A DNA stretch of 35,275 bases from Pseudomonadota bacterium (GTDB taxonomy: Bacteria; Pseudomonadota; Gammaproteobacteria; Burkholderiales; Rhodocyclaceae): positions 1-35,275 of the forward strand of contig JAFEDI010000127.1 in the NCBI GenBank assembly GCA_018241725.1, in the 5' to 3' direction. The first letter of the stretch is position 1. Each line of letters starts with the position of its first letter. The notes beneath the pieces are model-generated. The model did no database searches. It was not told where the DNA came from and saw only the letters and a list, made by a program, of their open reading frames with translations. This document shows, one piece after another, positions 11,893-17,850 of the stretch. The position numbers and the translations under genes were made by a program.

Positions 11893-12714
11893 CTACACGG
11901 CACCGGAGAGGACCAGGCGCCGGGCCTCGGCGAAGGCTTGATCGGCCGGCAGGCTGGCCAGGGCGGCGACCTGGGGACGCTTGGGCTTCAGAGCCGGCTT
12001 GGCGGGCGCTTTGCGCCGCAGGAAGGCCACCAGCGAAGCGAGGAAGGACCGGGGACGCTTCGGCACCCAGTAGCCAGGCGGAAGCAGGCTGTGGACGCCG
12101 TGAGGGTACTCGGAGCGGAACACCTGCTCCGTGTCATACGCGTCGAACAGATCATTGCCGCGGTACAACCACCGATCGGAGAGCAGCGCATGCTGATCGA
12201 CCCCATAGCGGACATAGGCAATGTGCAGACGTGGAGGCTTGAGACCGATCACCGGAATGCGAATCCGGTCAGCACGCCGGCAAATGACATGGAACTCGGC
12301 CAGCGCTTCACGGACCTGCTTATCAATCTGATTCGGATGCTGGGCGATCAGGTACGTATCCCAGTGCAGTTTGCGAGAGTGCGCCAACCACTCCAGCACG
12401 CCCTGCCGATCCTTGTCCTGAAAGGTACGAGCGTTGAGCCAGGTCGCCAGCTCATCGAGCACCAGGACACCAAACCGGCCCTCGTCATACTTGCCCTCAT
12501 AAGCCGAACCGATCAACTCCAGATCGGCCCGAGTCGGCTTGTCCGGCAGGCGAATGACCCGCGCCGAACGGTTATCGGCGGGCAGCAGCTTGTCGAGGCG
12601 CAAGTCAAGGTTGGTAGCCACACGAGCGCCCCGCCGGAGCGCCTCGCGAATACGAGCCACACACACCAGGCTCTTACCGTTGCCCTTCTTCCCCGTAACA
12701 AGATAATCAGCCAT
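11893..12714 (-). CDS. zot: Zot/pI-like phage assembly ATPase
   Basis: The 273-residue product starts MADYLVTGKKGNGKSLVCVA, with the Walker A motif GKKGNGKS at 8-15, and continues with the Zot-domain pattern including a Walker B-like VLVLDELATWLN near residue 80. Family proteins (pI in Ff phages, Zot in CTXphi) sit in the inner membrane and drive extrusion of the filament. The usual single membrane helix is not conspicuous here; the C-terminal part has only a weak hydrophobic run (SFLASLVAFLRR), so membrane attachment is uncertain. It follows the pVI-like gene by 21 nt, filled by palindromic box F. The ATG lies 2 nt from the box and has no Shine-Dalgarno. Confidence 0.9.
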   Translation of the reverse strand: MADYLVTGKKGNGKSLVCVARIREALRRGARVATNLDLRLDKLLPADNRSARVIRLPDKPTRADLELIGSAYEGKYDEGRFGVLVLDELATWLNARTFQDKDRQGVLEWLAHSRKLHWDTYLIAQHPNQIDKQVREALAEFHVICRRADRIRIPVIGLKPPRLHIAYVRYGVDQHALLSDRWLYRGNDLFDAYDTEQVFRSEYPHGVHSLLPPGYWVPKRPRSFLASLVAFLRRKAPAKPALKPKRPQVAALASLPADQAFAEARRLVLSGAV

Positions 12715-12716
12715 TT

Positions 12717-12733
12717 TTCGTCACAGTGACAGT
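12717..12733 (-). repeat. Phage palindromic box, copy F
   Basis: TTCGTCACAGTGACAGT lies 2 nt in front of the zot ATG (12714, minus strand). It fills the gap after the pVI-like gene. Confidence 0.75.
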
Positions 12734-12735
12734 AA

Positions 12736-13062
12736 TTAAGTGCTCTGCACGATGTAGCCAAGGTTCTTCATGGACCAACGATAAAGCGCCACCGTCGTAT
12801 CGCAAGACAGAATGGCGGCATAGCAGGCCGGCAAATTCGCCGGGCAGGCAACCCACATGCCAATCTGTGCGCCAGGCATGTCCGGCACCTGCATGGCAAT
12901 ACCGTTGAGTAGCGCCGACATCGAACCATAAAACGTCGCAGTCATCGCCCCAAAAGTCGCCACTGCCGACAATCCAATGGCCAACTTCTTTCCAACGAAC
13001 TGAGCCAGCCAACCAGCGAGCGATCCAAAAAGATTGGTCAGAAGAGTTGCAAGTAATGGCAT
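12736..13062 (-). CDS. pVI-like minor coat protein
   Basis: The 108-residue product has an amphipathic N-terminus (MPLLATLLTNLFGSLAGWLA), a long hydrophobic stretch at about 28-55 and a polar cysteine-containing C-terminal part. Its size, hydropathy and position between the attachment protein and zot match the pVI-like (DUF5455-type) minor coat proteins of inoviruses, which sit with pIII at the terminal end of the filament. AAGGA lies 7 nt before the ATG, and the start lies 9 nt after the pIII stop. Confidence 0.82.
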   Translation of the reverse strand: MPLLATLLTNLFGSLAGWLAQFVGKKLAIGLSAVATFGAMTATFYGSMSALLNGIAMQVPDMPGAQIGMWVACPANLPACYAAILSCDTTVALYRWSMKNLGYIVQST

Positions 13063-13071
13063 GGCAATTCC

Positions 13072-14409
13072 TTACACAATGTTCATGGCGTCACGTGCGG
13101 AGCGCCAGATATAAAGGCCGGTCATCACATAAATAACGTAACTCCACAAATCGCGGATATAGCCAAGCGGCTTGCAAATATCAATCGAGAATTTGTGCAG
13201 AGACGTACCGTATTGCAACGCGGAACACGCACCAGCAGGAGGTTGATAAACCCACGTCACGCCCCAGCGCTGCGGACGCGTAACCTCCTCCATTTTTTGG
13301 CGCACTTCGTCATACGCCTCCAAGATTTTTTGCTTGGCACTCTGATCGACAGCAGAAACATCGCTCGATACGCCCGTTTCATCGACCTTGACACCACAAG
13401 GAGGCTTTCCAGCCACGCCGCATTCGGCGCCCTGCTGCTGACCATTACCAGAACCACCAGAACCTAAACCAGAATTCGGGTCAGGCTTGGTAGATGTCTC
13501 AGAGGTAATAGACGTGCCCGTCGCTGAGCCCGAGCTGTTGTATTGCGTCGTGGTCGTGGTCGTTGTGGTCGTACAAACGCCCGATGCACACACGGTGCTG
13601 TCTGTCTTATTGACCGTCGTGCGAGTTCCATCGGCATTGGTCGTTTGCGTCGACTTGGTTTCGCTAGCCTTCGAGGATGTCTTGGCAACACATTTCACCG
13701 CATTATCCACATAGCCATAACCCATGCCACTGGAAACGCAGTCGTATTCAGGCGTGTTCTTCGGAATCAATGCAGGCGTGGTTTTGGGCGTCGCAGCCGC
13801 TTGACCGGATTCACAGCTTTGGCCGGAGAATTTAGCGGAAAACTGCCCATAGTAAGAGCCATCCACCGTCATGCCGGCCGATCCGACTTCCCTATCAACC
13901 GCCGCCTTGCAACCGCCAGAACAAAACGTCTGGCCGACATAATTGTCATCGGATCGCGTCGGAAATGACATCGAAAGCTTCTTATTTGAACCGTCGCCAA
14001 AATCAATCGAGCCATCATCAACCGACTGGCCAGACTTTGCCGAACAAGGATCGGTCTGCACACACGTCGTTCCATTCCACTTTGGGGCGGAATCCGGACA
14101 ATAGTTATATGTGCTCGTCGTGTAATCCAAAAACTCATTCGGCGAATTAGATGCCAATTTATAATTCCACATCGCGGTTTCCGTGCACGTCCCTCCATCC
14201 TTCGAAGCGGGACAAGCACCGCGAGAATCGTAATAGCACGCTTTTACAATAATCGGATAAGTGGCGGTATTGGCCGACAAGGACGTACAGCGGTCCATCG
14301 CAGGCGTAGGAATTGGTGGTTTTCTATCACCAGCAAAAGACAAAACCGAAACGGCAGAAAAAAACACGCCGATCACGAAATATAAAATAAGCCGAAATTC
14401 CCTAGTCAT
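13072..14409 (-). CDS. pIII-like attachment/minor coat protein (TspB-like)
   Basis: The 445-residue secreted protein has an N-terminal signal segment (about 8-26, ending VLSFAG) and a cysteine-rich extracellular region. A Thr/Ser/Gly-rich linker with nine consecutive Thr (about residue 283) and GSGGSGNGQQQG follows, and a C-terminal membrane helix near 420-438 (LWSYVIYVMTGLYIWRSA) anchors it. This is the layout of inovirus pIII adsorption proteins and of the TspB-like proteins in Neisseria inoviruses. Its GC content is visibly lower than that of neighbouring genes, as is usual for host-range genes. The ATG overlaps the preceding TGA as ATGA, so translation is probably coupled. Confidence 0.85.
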   Translation of the reverse strand: MTREFRLILYFVIGVFFSAVSVLSFAGDRKPPIPTPAMDRCTSLSANTATYPIIVKACYYDSRGACPASKDGGTCTETAMWNYKLASNSPNEFLDYTTSTYNYCPDSAPKWNGTTCVQTDPCSAKSGQSVDDGSIDFGDGSNKKLSMSFPTRSDDNYVGQTFCSGGCKAAVDREVGSAGMTVDGSYYGQFSAKFSGQSCESGQAAATPKTTPALIPKNTPEYDCVSSGMGYGYVDNAVKCVAKTSSKASETKSTQTTNADGTRTTVNKTDSTVCASGVCTTTTTTTTTQYNSSGSATGTSITSETSTKPDPNSGLGSGGSGNGQQQGAECGVAGKPPCGVKVDETGVSSDVSAVDQSAKQKILEAYDEVRQKMEEVTRPQRWGVTWVYQPPAGACSALQYGTSLHKFSIDICKPLGYIRDLWSYVIYVMTGLYIWRSARDAMNIV

Positions 14410-14633
14410 TGAAATGAATCCATGTCATCGATTGCGAACAACGCGAACGCAATCATAGCCAGGGCGTAAAAAGCTGCGGCAATCCAGTACATACGATTCA
14501 GGGAACAACGCGGAAACGTCTCGCGAAGGACGAGAGTCAGACTGGAGGCAGTTATCTGAATAGACGCCACGAGCACAACGAAAAGCAGAAGTGCGAGGAG
14601 CTGTAAGAACAGAATCAGAAGTTCTTCGAACAT
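14406..14633 (-). CDS. Small two-helix membrane protein of the prophage
   Basis: The 75-residue product consists of two hydrophobic segments (about 4-30, rich in Leu/Val, and about 50-68) joined by a short basic, cysteine-containing turn. AGGTGG lies 8 nt before the ATG, and the stop overlaps the pIII start as ATGA, which argues that it is translated. Most of it overlaps the secreted-protein frame 14425-14769 in another frame. It is probably a minor virion or assembly protein; I recognise no family. Confidence 0.65.
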   Translation of the reverse strand: MFEELLILFLQLLALLLFVVLVASIQITASSLTLVLRETFPRCSLNRMYWIAAAFYALAMIAFALFAIDDMDSFQ

Positions 14634-14769
14634 TTTTGGACCCACCTGAAGACGCCGCTTTGGCCGGTGCAGGAGCCGGCAGCGGCGCATTGTCTTCTTG
14701 AGCCGCCGCCGACTGGCTCAAGAAGAAAGCGGCCACGAGGGCCGCGATCCTGCATGACAAGGATGTCAT
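14425..14769 (-). CDS. Small secreted cysteine-containing phage protein
   Basis: The 114-residue product has a signal peptide (CRIAALVAAFFLSQSAAAQE, cleavage near residue 24). A Pro/Ala linker and a C-terminal domain with four cysteines (CARGVYSDNC, LDC, YDC) follow, suggesting two disulfides in the periplasm or on the virion. Its ATG follows the pVIII stop by 10 nt without a clear Shine-Dalgarno, and a GTG two codons upstream is possible. The C-terminal 70 codons overlap the two-helix membrane protein in another frame, so one of the two could be spurious; the signal peptide and the cysteines make me keep it. Confidence 0.6.
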   Translation of the reverse strand: MTSLSCRIAALVAAFFLSQSAAAQEDNAPLPAPAPAKAASSGGSKNVRRTSDSVLTAPRTSAFRCARGVYSDNCLQSDSRPSRDVSALFPESYVLDCRSFLRPGYDCVRVVRNR

Positions 14770-14779
14770 GCGCACAGCA

Positions 14780-15025
14780 TTACACCTTGGAGGCGCCGCG
14801 CTTGAAGAGGCTGATCAGAACGAAGCCGACGGTGATCGCGCCGACAACCGGCCACACCAGATCGATGAGGGACAGCGCATCGGCCTTGAGGTTGGTGAAA
14901 GCTTCCGTCGCAGCAGTCGGCAGTGCGGCATGCGCCTGCACGGCCACCACCGAGGCACCAGCAGCCACGGCTTGAGCGATACGACGACGGATAGAGCCCT
15001 TCTGGGCGACGTGGGTGGTTTGCAT
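14780..15025 (-). CDS. pVIII-like major coat protein
   Basis: The 81-residue precursor has a basic N-terminus and signal peptide cleaved at or near VQAHA/ALPTA (about residue 33). The predicted mature coat of about 48 residues has an amphipathic acidic start (LPTAATEAFTNLKADALSLI), a membrane helix VWPVVGAITVGFVLISLF and a basic tail KRGASKV. This acidic-hydrophobic-basic order is diagnostic of filamentous phage major coat proteins, whose basic end faces the DNA. GGAG lies 8 nt before the ATG. It is followed after 10 nt by the secreted-protein frame. Confidence 0.9.
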   Translation of the reverse strand: MQTTHVAQKGSIRRRIAQAVAAGASVVAVQAHAALPTAATEAFTNLKADALSLIDLVWPVVGAITVGFVLISLFKRGASKV

Positions 15026-15113
15026 TTCATTTGCTCCTAAGTGAGCCCTTACGGGCGGGTTATCGGCTGTCTGCTCCCGTCACGGCCGGCCCGGCGGGCC
15101 GTCCATTCCGGGA

Positions 15114-15233
15114 TCACACAGCCTGGTCGGCAAGGCGCCGAAAAAGTCTGACCAAGTAGCCAGCGCAGAAGCCAACGGCCCAGGCGCCCAGGTACAGGCC
15201 TATCAGTTCGGGGGTGTCGGTGATGTCAGTCAT
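15114..15233 (-). CDS. pIX-like 39-residue membrane protein
   Basis: The product begins MTDITDTPELIGLYLGAWAV, continues with FCAGYLVRLFRRLADQAV and has a single membrane helix at about 10-28 with a basic C-terminus. The ATG overlaps the previous stop as ATGA. Position just before the major coat gene, size and hydropathy match the pVII/pIX minor proteins found at one end of the filament. Sequence similarity cannot be judged at this length. Confidence 0.65.
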   Translation of the reverse strand: MTDITDTPELIGLYLGAWAVGFCAGYLVRLFRRLADQAV

Positions 15234-15304
15234 GACCAGAGCCCCGAGAGGTAGCCGGCGGCGAACGCCAGCACCAGAAAACCGGCGTGGAGGTAGGCTT
15301 CCAT
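15230..15304 (-). CDS. pVII-like 24-residue membrane peptide
   Basis: This is a 24-residue peptide with a single hydrophobic helix (HAGFLVLAFAAGYLSGLW). Its ATG shares one base with the rep stop (TGATG) and its own stop overlaps the next start (ATGA), so it sits in a tightly coupled series. The location corresponds to gene VII in Ff-type phages. It is too short for a confident family call. Confidence 0.55.
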   Translation of the reverse strand: MEAYLHAGFLVLAFAAGYLSGLWS

Positions 15305-16335
15305 CAGGCAACGGCCCTCAGTTCCGCCCAGGAACGAACCGGCTGAGCGATGCAGATTTCGCGGCGGCGGAACGGCAGGACGTTGCCAGCGCCGATGTCG
15401 GCGTCGGAGAGGCCGGCGGCACGGAGGTATTTCAGGTGCAAGAACCACGTGGCACGCGGCATCGATTCGCGGGCCAGCTCATAACCAATCGCCTTGATCA
15501 TGGCCCAGGTGCGATGCGCGGCCAGTGCGCGCCCTTTGGTCGGAGCGACCTTTTCGAGTTCTTCCAAGAGCATGCCCATGTCCGTGACCTCCTGCTTTCC
15601 GATGAATCGTTCGAAATACTGTTCGTGCTGTTTCTGCAGTTCTTCGGTGGTGAGATCCCACCAGTTGCGACCCTCTTCAGCCAGCCGGCGGAACCAGCGG
15701 GCGCCGAGAGTCAGTTCCAAACGGGCAAGGCGGTCGGCCAGCTCGAGGAGATCGTCAGATATCTCGGCTTTGCGATCATTGACCAGCTTGCGGAGCTGAT
15801 CGCCCTTGCCGTAGCCCTTGCCCTTGCGCAGGTCCGAGCCCTTGTTCCAATAGACGCTATCGCCTCCCCCGCTGGTCGCTTTGGCGCGGCCGGCATCGGC
15901 GGTAATGAGCTGCCGAAGGAACTGCTTCACCTCGCGCTTGCTGGAGAGGGCATAGTTCTCGGTGAAGTCAATCCGGCGGCATTCCCATTCGTGGGCTGGC
16001 GGCAAGATCGACGCGAGGCACTTGGAGGCGAAGCGCGTCAAGACGCCCGCACACTCGCGGACCTCGGAAGAGCCAAAAACGTTGTTGCCGTAGGTGATGA
16101 AGGCCGGTGAGGCGCCGATGGTCAAACGCATCTCACCATCGGCGCCGCCGGTGACGGTCCAGCACAGGCCAGGCGTATCGGAGCGCAGCGCATCGAGATC
16201 CAGAACGGGTTTTTCCCAGCGGATTTCGCCGTCAGGCGACACGCAGGTGATGCGGCCGAGGGCGGACAAGACACGATCCTGAATGGCGGGCGGCAGCTTC
16301 GCCAAGGGATAACGGAGGGTCATCCAGTCAATCAT
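15304..16335 (-). CDS. Phage replication initiation protein (gpII-like Rep)
   Basis: The 343-residue product resembles the inovirus/plasmid replication initiators that nick the double-stranded origin to start rolling-circle replication. Features include an aromatic and charged N-terminal domain (MIDWMTLRYPLAKLPPAIQD), a central RRIDFTENYALSS block, a GGGDSVYWNKGSD loop and RLELTLGARWFRRLAE with conserved acidic and basic positions. Internal Met codons near MGMLLEELEK could give a shorter gpX-like product. The ATG follows the preceding gene's TGA directly (TGAATG). It is the largest gene of the replication module. Confidence 0.85.
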   Translation of the reverse strand: MIDWMTLRYPLAKLPPAIQDRVLSALGRITCVSPDGEIRWEKPVLDLDALRSDTPGLCWTVTGGADGEMRLTIGASPAFITYGNNVFGSSEVRECAGVLTRFASKCLASILPPAHEWECRRIDFTENYALSSKREVKQFLRQLITADAGRAKATSGGGDSVYWNKGSDLRKGKGYGKGDQLRKLVNDRKAEISDDLLELADRLARLELTLGARWFRRLAEEGRNWWDLTTEELQKQHEQYFERFIGKQEVTDMGMLLEELEKVAPTKGRALAAHRTWAMIKAIGYELARESMPRATWFLHLKYLRAAGLSDADIGAGNVLPFRRREICIAQPVRSWAELRAVA

Positions 16336-16683
16336 TCAGACCCCCTCGGCGAGCTCGAAAGTGCCATCCATGGCACTAAGTCCGGCCCCCTCAAAAACCG
16401 CCGAAATCTGGTCGGGAGTCCAACCCGTTAGACTAAGTCCGGGTGTTACAACGGACCCGGACTTTTTTTCCGTGCCTTCGAAGACCGGCCGAGAGGACCG
16501 AGCACACGGCGGCAGCGGATCGATACGCGCCTCCAGATCACCACGACCGTTCAGGATCATCTGAACGAACTGGAAGCCGCGACGCGCACGCGTAGCCGCT
16601 TCCGTCCGGGCGTCGATGAACGACGAGAACGGCGGATCCGCGAATGCGCCGCTCTTGGTCAGGGTGTAGAGGGTGAAGGACAT
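16336..16683 (-). CDS. Unrecognised phage protein in the replication module
   Basis: The 115-residue product has no signal peptide or membrane segment. It shows two short related segments, VFEGTEKKSGS with PGLSL, and AVFEGAGLSA, near the C-terminal half. The ATG is preceded 2 nt away by palindromic box G and no Shine-Dalgarno is present. The gene carries a strong hairpin at 16435-16464, which is odd inside a coding region. It sits between a 64-residue gene and rep. I cannot assign a function. Confidence 0.6.
   Translation of the reverse strand: MSFTLYTLTKSGAFADPPFSSFIDARTEAATRARRGFQFVQMILNGRGDLEARIDPLPPCARSSRPVFEGTEKKSGSVVTPGLSLTGWTPDQISAVFEGAGLSAMDGTFELAEGV
16435..16469 (+). terminator. Perfect hairpin with T tract inside a phage gene (plus strand)
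   Basis: AAGTCCGGGT (16435-16444) pairs perfectly with ACCCGGACTT (16455-16464) around a 10-nt loop and runs into seven T on the plus strand. On that strand it reads as an intrinsic terminator against antisense transcription. In single-stranded phage DNA the same hairpin could serve as an origin or packaging structure. Confidence 0.6.
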
Positions 16684-16685
16684 TT

Positions 16686-16702
16686 TTCGTAACAGTGACG
16701 AA
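16686..16702 (-). repeat. Phage palindromic box, copy G
   Basis: TTCGTAACAGTGACGAA lies 2 nt in front of the ATG at 16683 (minus strand) and directly after the stop of the 64-residue gene. Spacing to the start is the same as for copy F at zot. Confidence 0.75.
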
Positions 16703-16704
16703 AA

Positions 16705-16899
16705 TCAGTCTTGGAGGCACACGCCGAGGTCACGAAGCGCAAGACCGTTGGCGACCGAGTGCAGCCAGTCGAGGAACTGCACGTCGTCACCGAAGAAATC
16801 GGCATCGCGGATCTGCGACAGCAGTTCAACGAAGGTCGGCCACTTGTCTTCGGCCATGCCGAGACTGCGAAGCGCATCGACCACCTGTGCGGGAGCCAT
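16705..16899 (-). CDS. Small acidic phage protein
   Basis: The 64-residue product beginning MAPAQVVDALRSLGMAEDKW is acidic and mostly helical, with no membrane segment. GAGGAG lies 8 nt before the ATG at 16899. The stop of the ssDNA-binding protein gene lies 5 nt upstream of the start, so the two are probably translated together. I recognise no family. Confidence 0.6.
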   Translation of the reverse strand: MAPAQVVDALRSLGMAEDKWPTFVELLSQIRDADFFGDDVQFLDWLHSVANGLALRDLGVCLQD

Positions 16900-16904
16900 G
16901 GCCG

Positions 16905-17237
16905 TCACTCCTCGACGGCGAACAGGCGGTTGTCGGCGGTCTGGACCTTGGTGATCTCGCCCGTGTCCTTGTCGCGGGATTCATAGCTGCGGCGGAAACC
17001 GGCAATGCGGACGCGGACACGGATGTCTTCCTCGACAGCACCGAGGCGGGACTTGGCAACGACCTCGACGGTGGACGGGGCGCTGAACGGGTCGGGCGCG
17101 GGAAGGATGATCAGGTGAGAAAAGCCGATGGTGCCGGCTTTGCGAACCAGGGAGATACGACCTTGGAGAACGGCCTCACCGAGGCCGAGGGGACGGCCTT
17201 TGGATTGCGTGCTATCGACGGGGGCTACGTTGGACAT
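16905..17237 (-). CDS. Inovirus ssDNA-binding protein (gpV-like)
   Basis: The 110-residue product is beta-rich with alternating charged and hydrophobic residues (LQGRISLVRKAGTIGFSHLI, VEVVAKSRLG, IRVRVRIAGFRRSYESRDKD), consistent with the OB-fold ssDNA-binding proteins of inoviruses. It sits two genes upstream of rep. Such proteins coat the viral strand, and in Ff phages gpV also represses translation by binding mRNA leaders. GGAG lies 8 nt before the ATG at 17237. An in-frame start 10 codons upstream is less likely. Confidence 0.75.
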   Translation of the reverse strand: MSNVAPVDSTQSKGRPLGLGEAVLQGRISLVRKAGTIGFSHLIILPAPDPFSAPSTVEVVAKSRLGAVEEDIRVRVRIAGFRRSYESRDKDTGEITKVQTADNRLFAVEE

Positions 17238-17293
17238 GACGGGGACTCCAGAAAAAGTAAATGACATTCGGAATTAGTTCGAGGCGAACCAAT

Positions 17294-17731
17294 TCATTTC
17301 GGTGCTTCGAAAAAAAGAACAAGTTGAAGAGCTGCCAAGAACCCCGCCGACCAGCCCGCAAGGCCACAGGCCAAGGGGAAAAGAGCTACTTCCGAAAAAT
17401 ACATAAGGGATCTGAAATGAGTGTTCCGATTCACGCGTATGACGCGTTCAATTTGCTCTTCAATTCGGGCATAGGTCTCTTGATCAAAATCGGAGCCGCC
17501 GCTGGCTTTGTCGCCCTGATCGGTGTCGGGCTTAAAAAGCTGTACGTGAATCACGGCATAGGGTGGGCGACCGTCGTATTCATCGCCGTGATTGGGCTTG
17601 GGATAGCGAGTACGAAGGCGTTCCAGGGCGGCTGACCAACGACTCAGACGAGGCTGCGGAACTTCGATGGGGGGATGGCCGCAGCGGAGGTCTTCGGGCG
17701 GTGACGGGGACGTGCGATCTGCGAGGGACAT
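17294..17731 (-). CDS. First gene of the phage operon, membrane-anchored, unrecognised
   Basis: The 145-residue product has a polar proline-rich N-terminal half, a charged helical region (YARIEEQIERVIRVNRN, about 87-103) and a C-terminal membrane helix (ALFPLACGLAGWSAGFLAALQLVLF, about 115-139). GGAG lies 9 nt before the ATG, in a context very similar to the ssDNA-binding protein gene. It is the first reading frame downstream of the minus-strand promoter in the operator region. It overlaps a plus-strand frame (17417-17635), so at most one may be real. I give this one slight preference for its position. Confidence 0.5.
   Translation of the reverse strand: MSLADRTSPSPPEDLRCGHPPIEVPQPRLSRWSAALERLRTRYPKPNHGDEYDGRPPYAVIHVQLFKPDTDQGDKASGGSDFDQETYARIEEQIERVIRVNRNTHFRSLMYFSEVALFPLACGLAGWSAGFLAALQLVLFFEAPK
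17417..17635 (+). CDS. Small two-helix membrane protein, antisense to the first phage gene
   Basis: The 72-residue product has two hydrophobic segments (about 18-38, rich in Gly/Ala/Ile, and about 48-66) and a small polar tail. AAGG lies 8 nt before its ATG. Composition resembles small coat- or pilin-like membrane proteins, but the strand is opposite to all virion genes. It overlaps 17294-17731 completely, so it may be a chance frame or a real antisense gene. Confidence 0.4.
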   Translation: MSVPIHAYDAFNLLFNSGIGLLIKIGAAAGFVALIGVGLKKLYVNHGIGWATVVFIAVIGLGIASTKAFQGG

Positions 17732-17751
17732 GACGGGGGGCTCCGGAATAC

Positions 17752-17816
17752 CTCGGAATCCGAGGCAACCGGAAGCTATCTCGGAATCCGAGGTATTGTC
17801 AATCTCGGATTCCGAA
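17752..17816. promoter_or_regulatory. Three operator palindromes in the phage switch region
   Basis: The 13-bp palindrome CTCGGAATCCGAG occurs at 17752-17764 and 17780-17792, and a near copy, CTCGGATTCCGAA, occurs at 17804-17816. Spacings are 28 and 24 bp. They lie between the divergent repressor and the phage operon and are the obvious binding sites for the XRE repressor. Confidence 0.8.
17774..17802 (-). promoter_or_regulatory. Phage lytic-operon promoter (minus strand)
   Basis: A perfect TTGACA (17802-17797) is followed after 17 bp by ATAGCT, a poor -10 box. The middle operator palindrome fills the spacer. The -35 box overlaps that of the divergent repressor promoter. Confidence 0.55.
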
Positions 17817-17823
17817 CTACACT
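17796..17823 (+). promoter_or_regulatory. Repressor promoter (plus strand)
   Basis: TTGTCA (17796-17801) and TACACT (17818-17823) are separated by 16 bp. The third operator lies in the spacer, which predicts autorepression. The repressor ATG is 28 nt downstream. Confidence 0.6.
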
Positions 17824-17850
17824 GAGCCCACTAGCACAAGGATCGCCGTC

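Noticed and set aside
13540-13575. Repeat tract in the pIII-like gene as a CRISPR or phase-variable repeat
   Set aside because: It encodes nine Thr with mixed codons, so it is not a perfect microsatellite and gives no clear slippage unit. No CRISPR array was found anywhere in the window.
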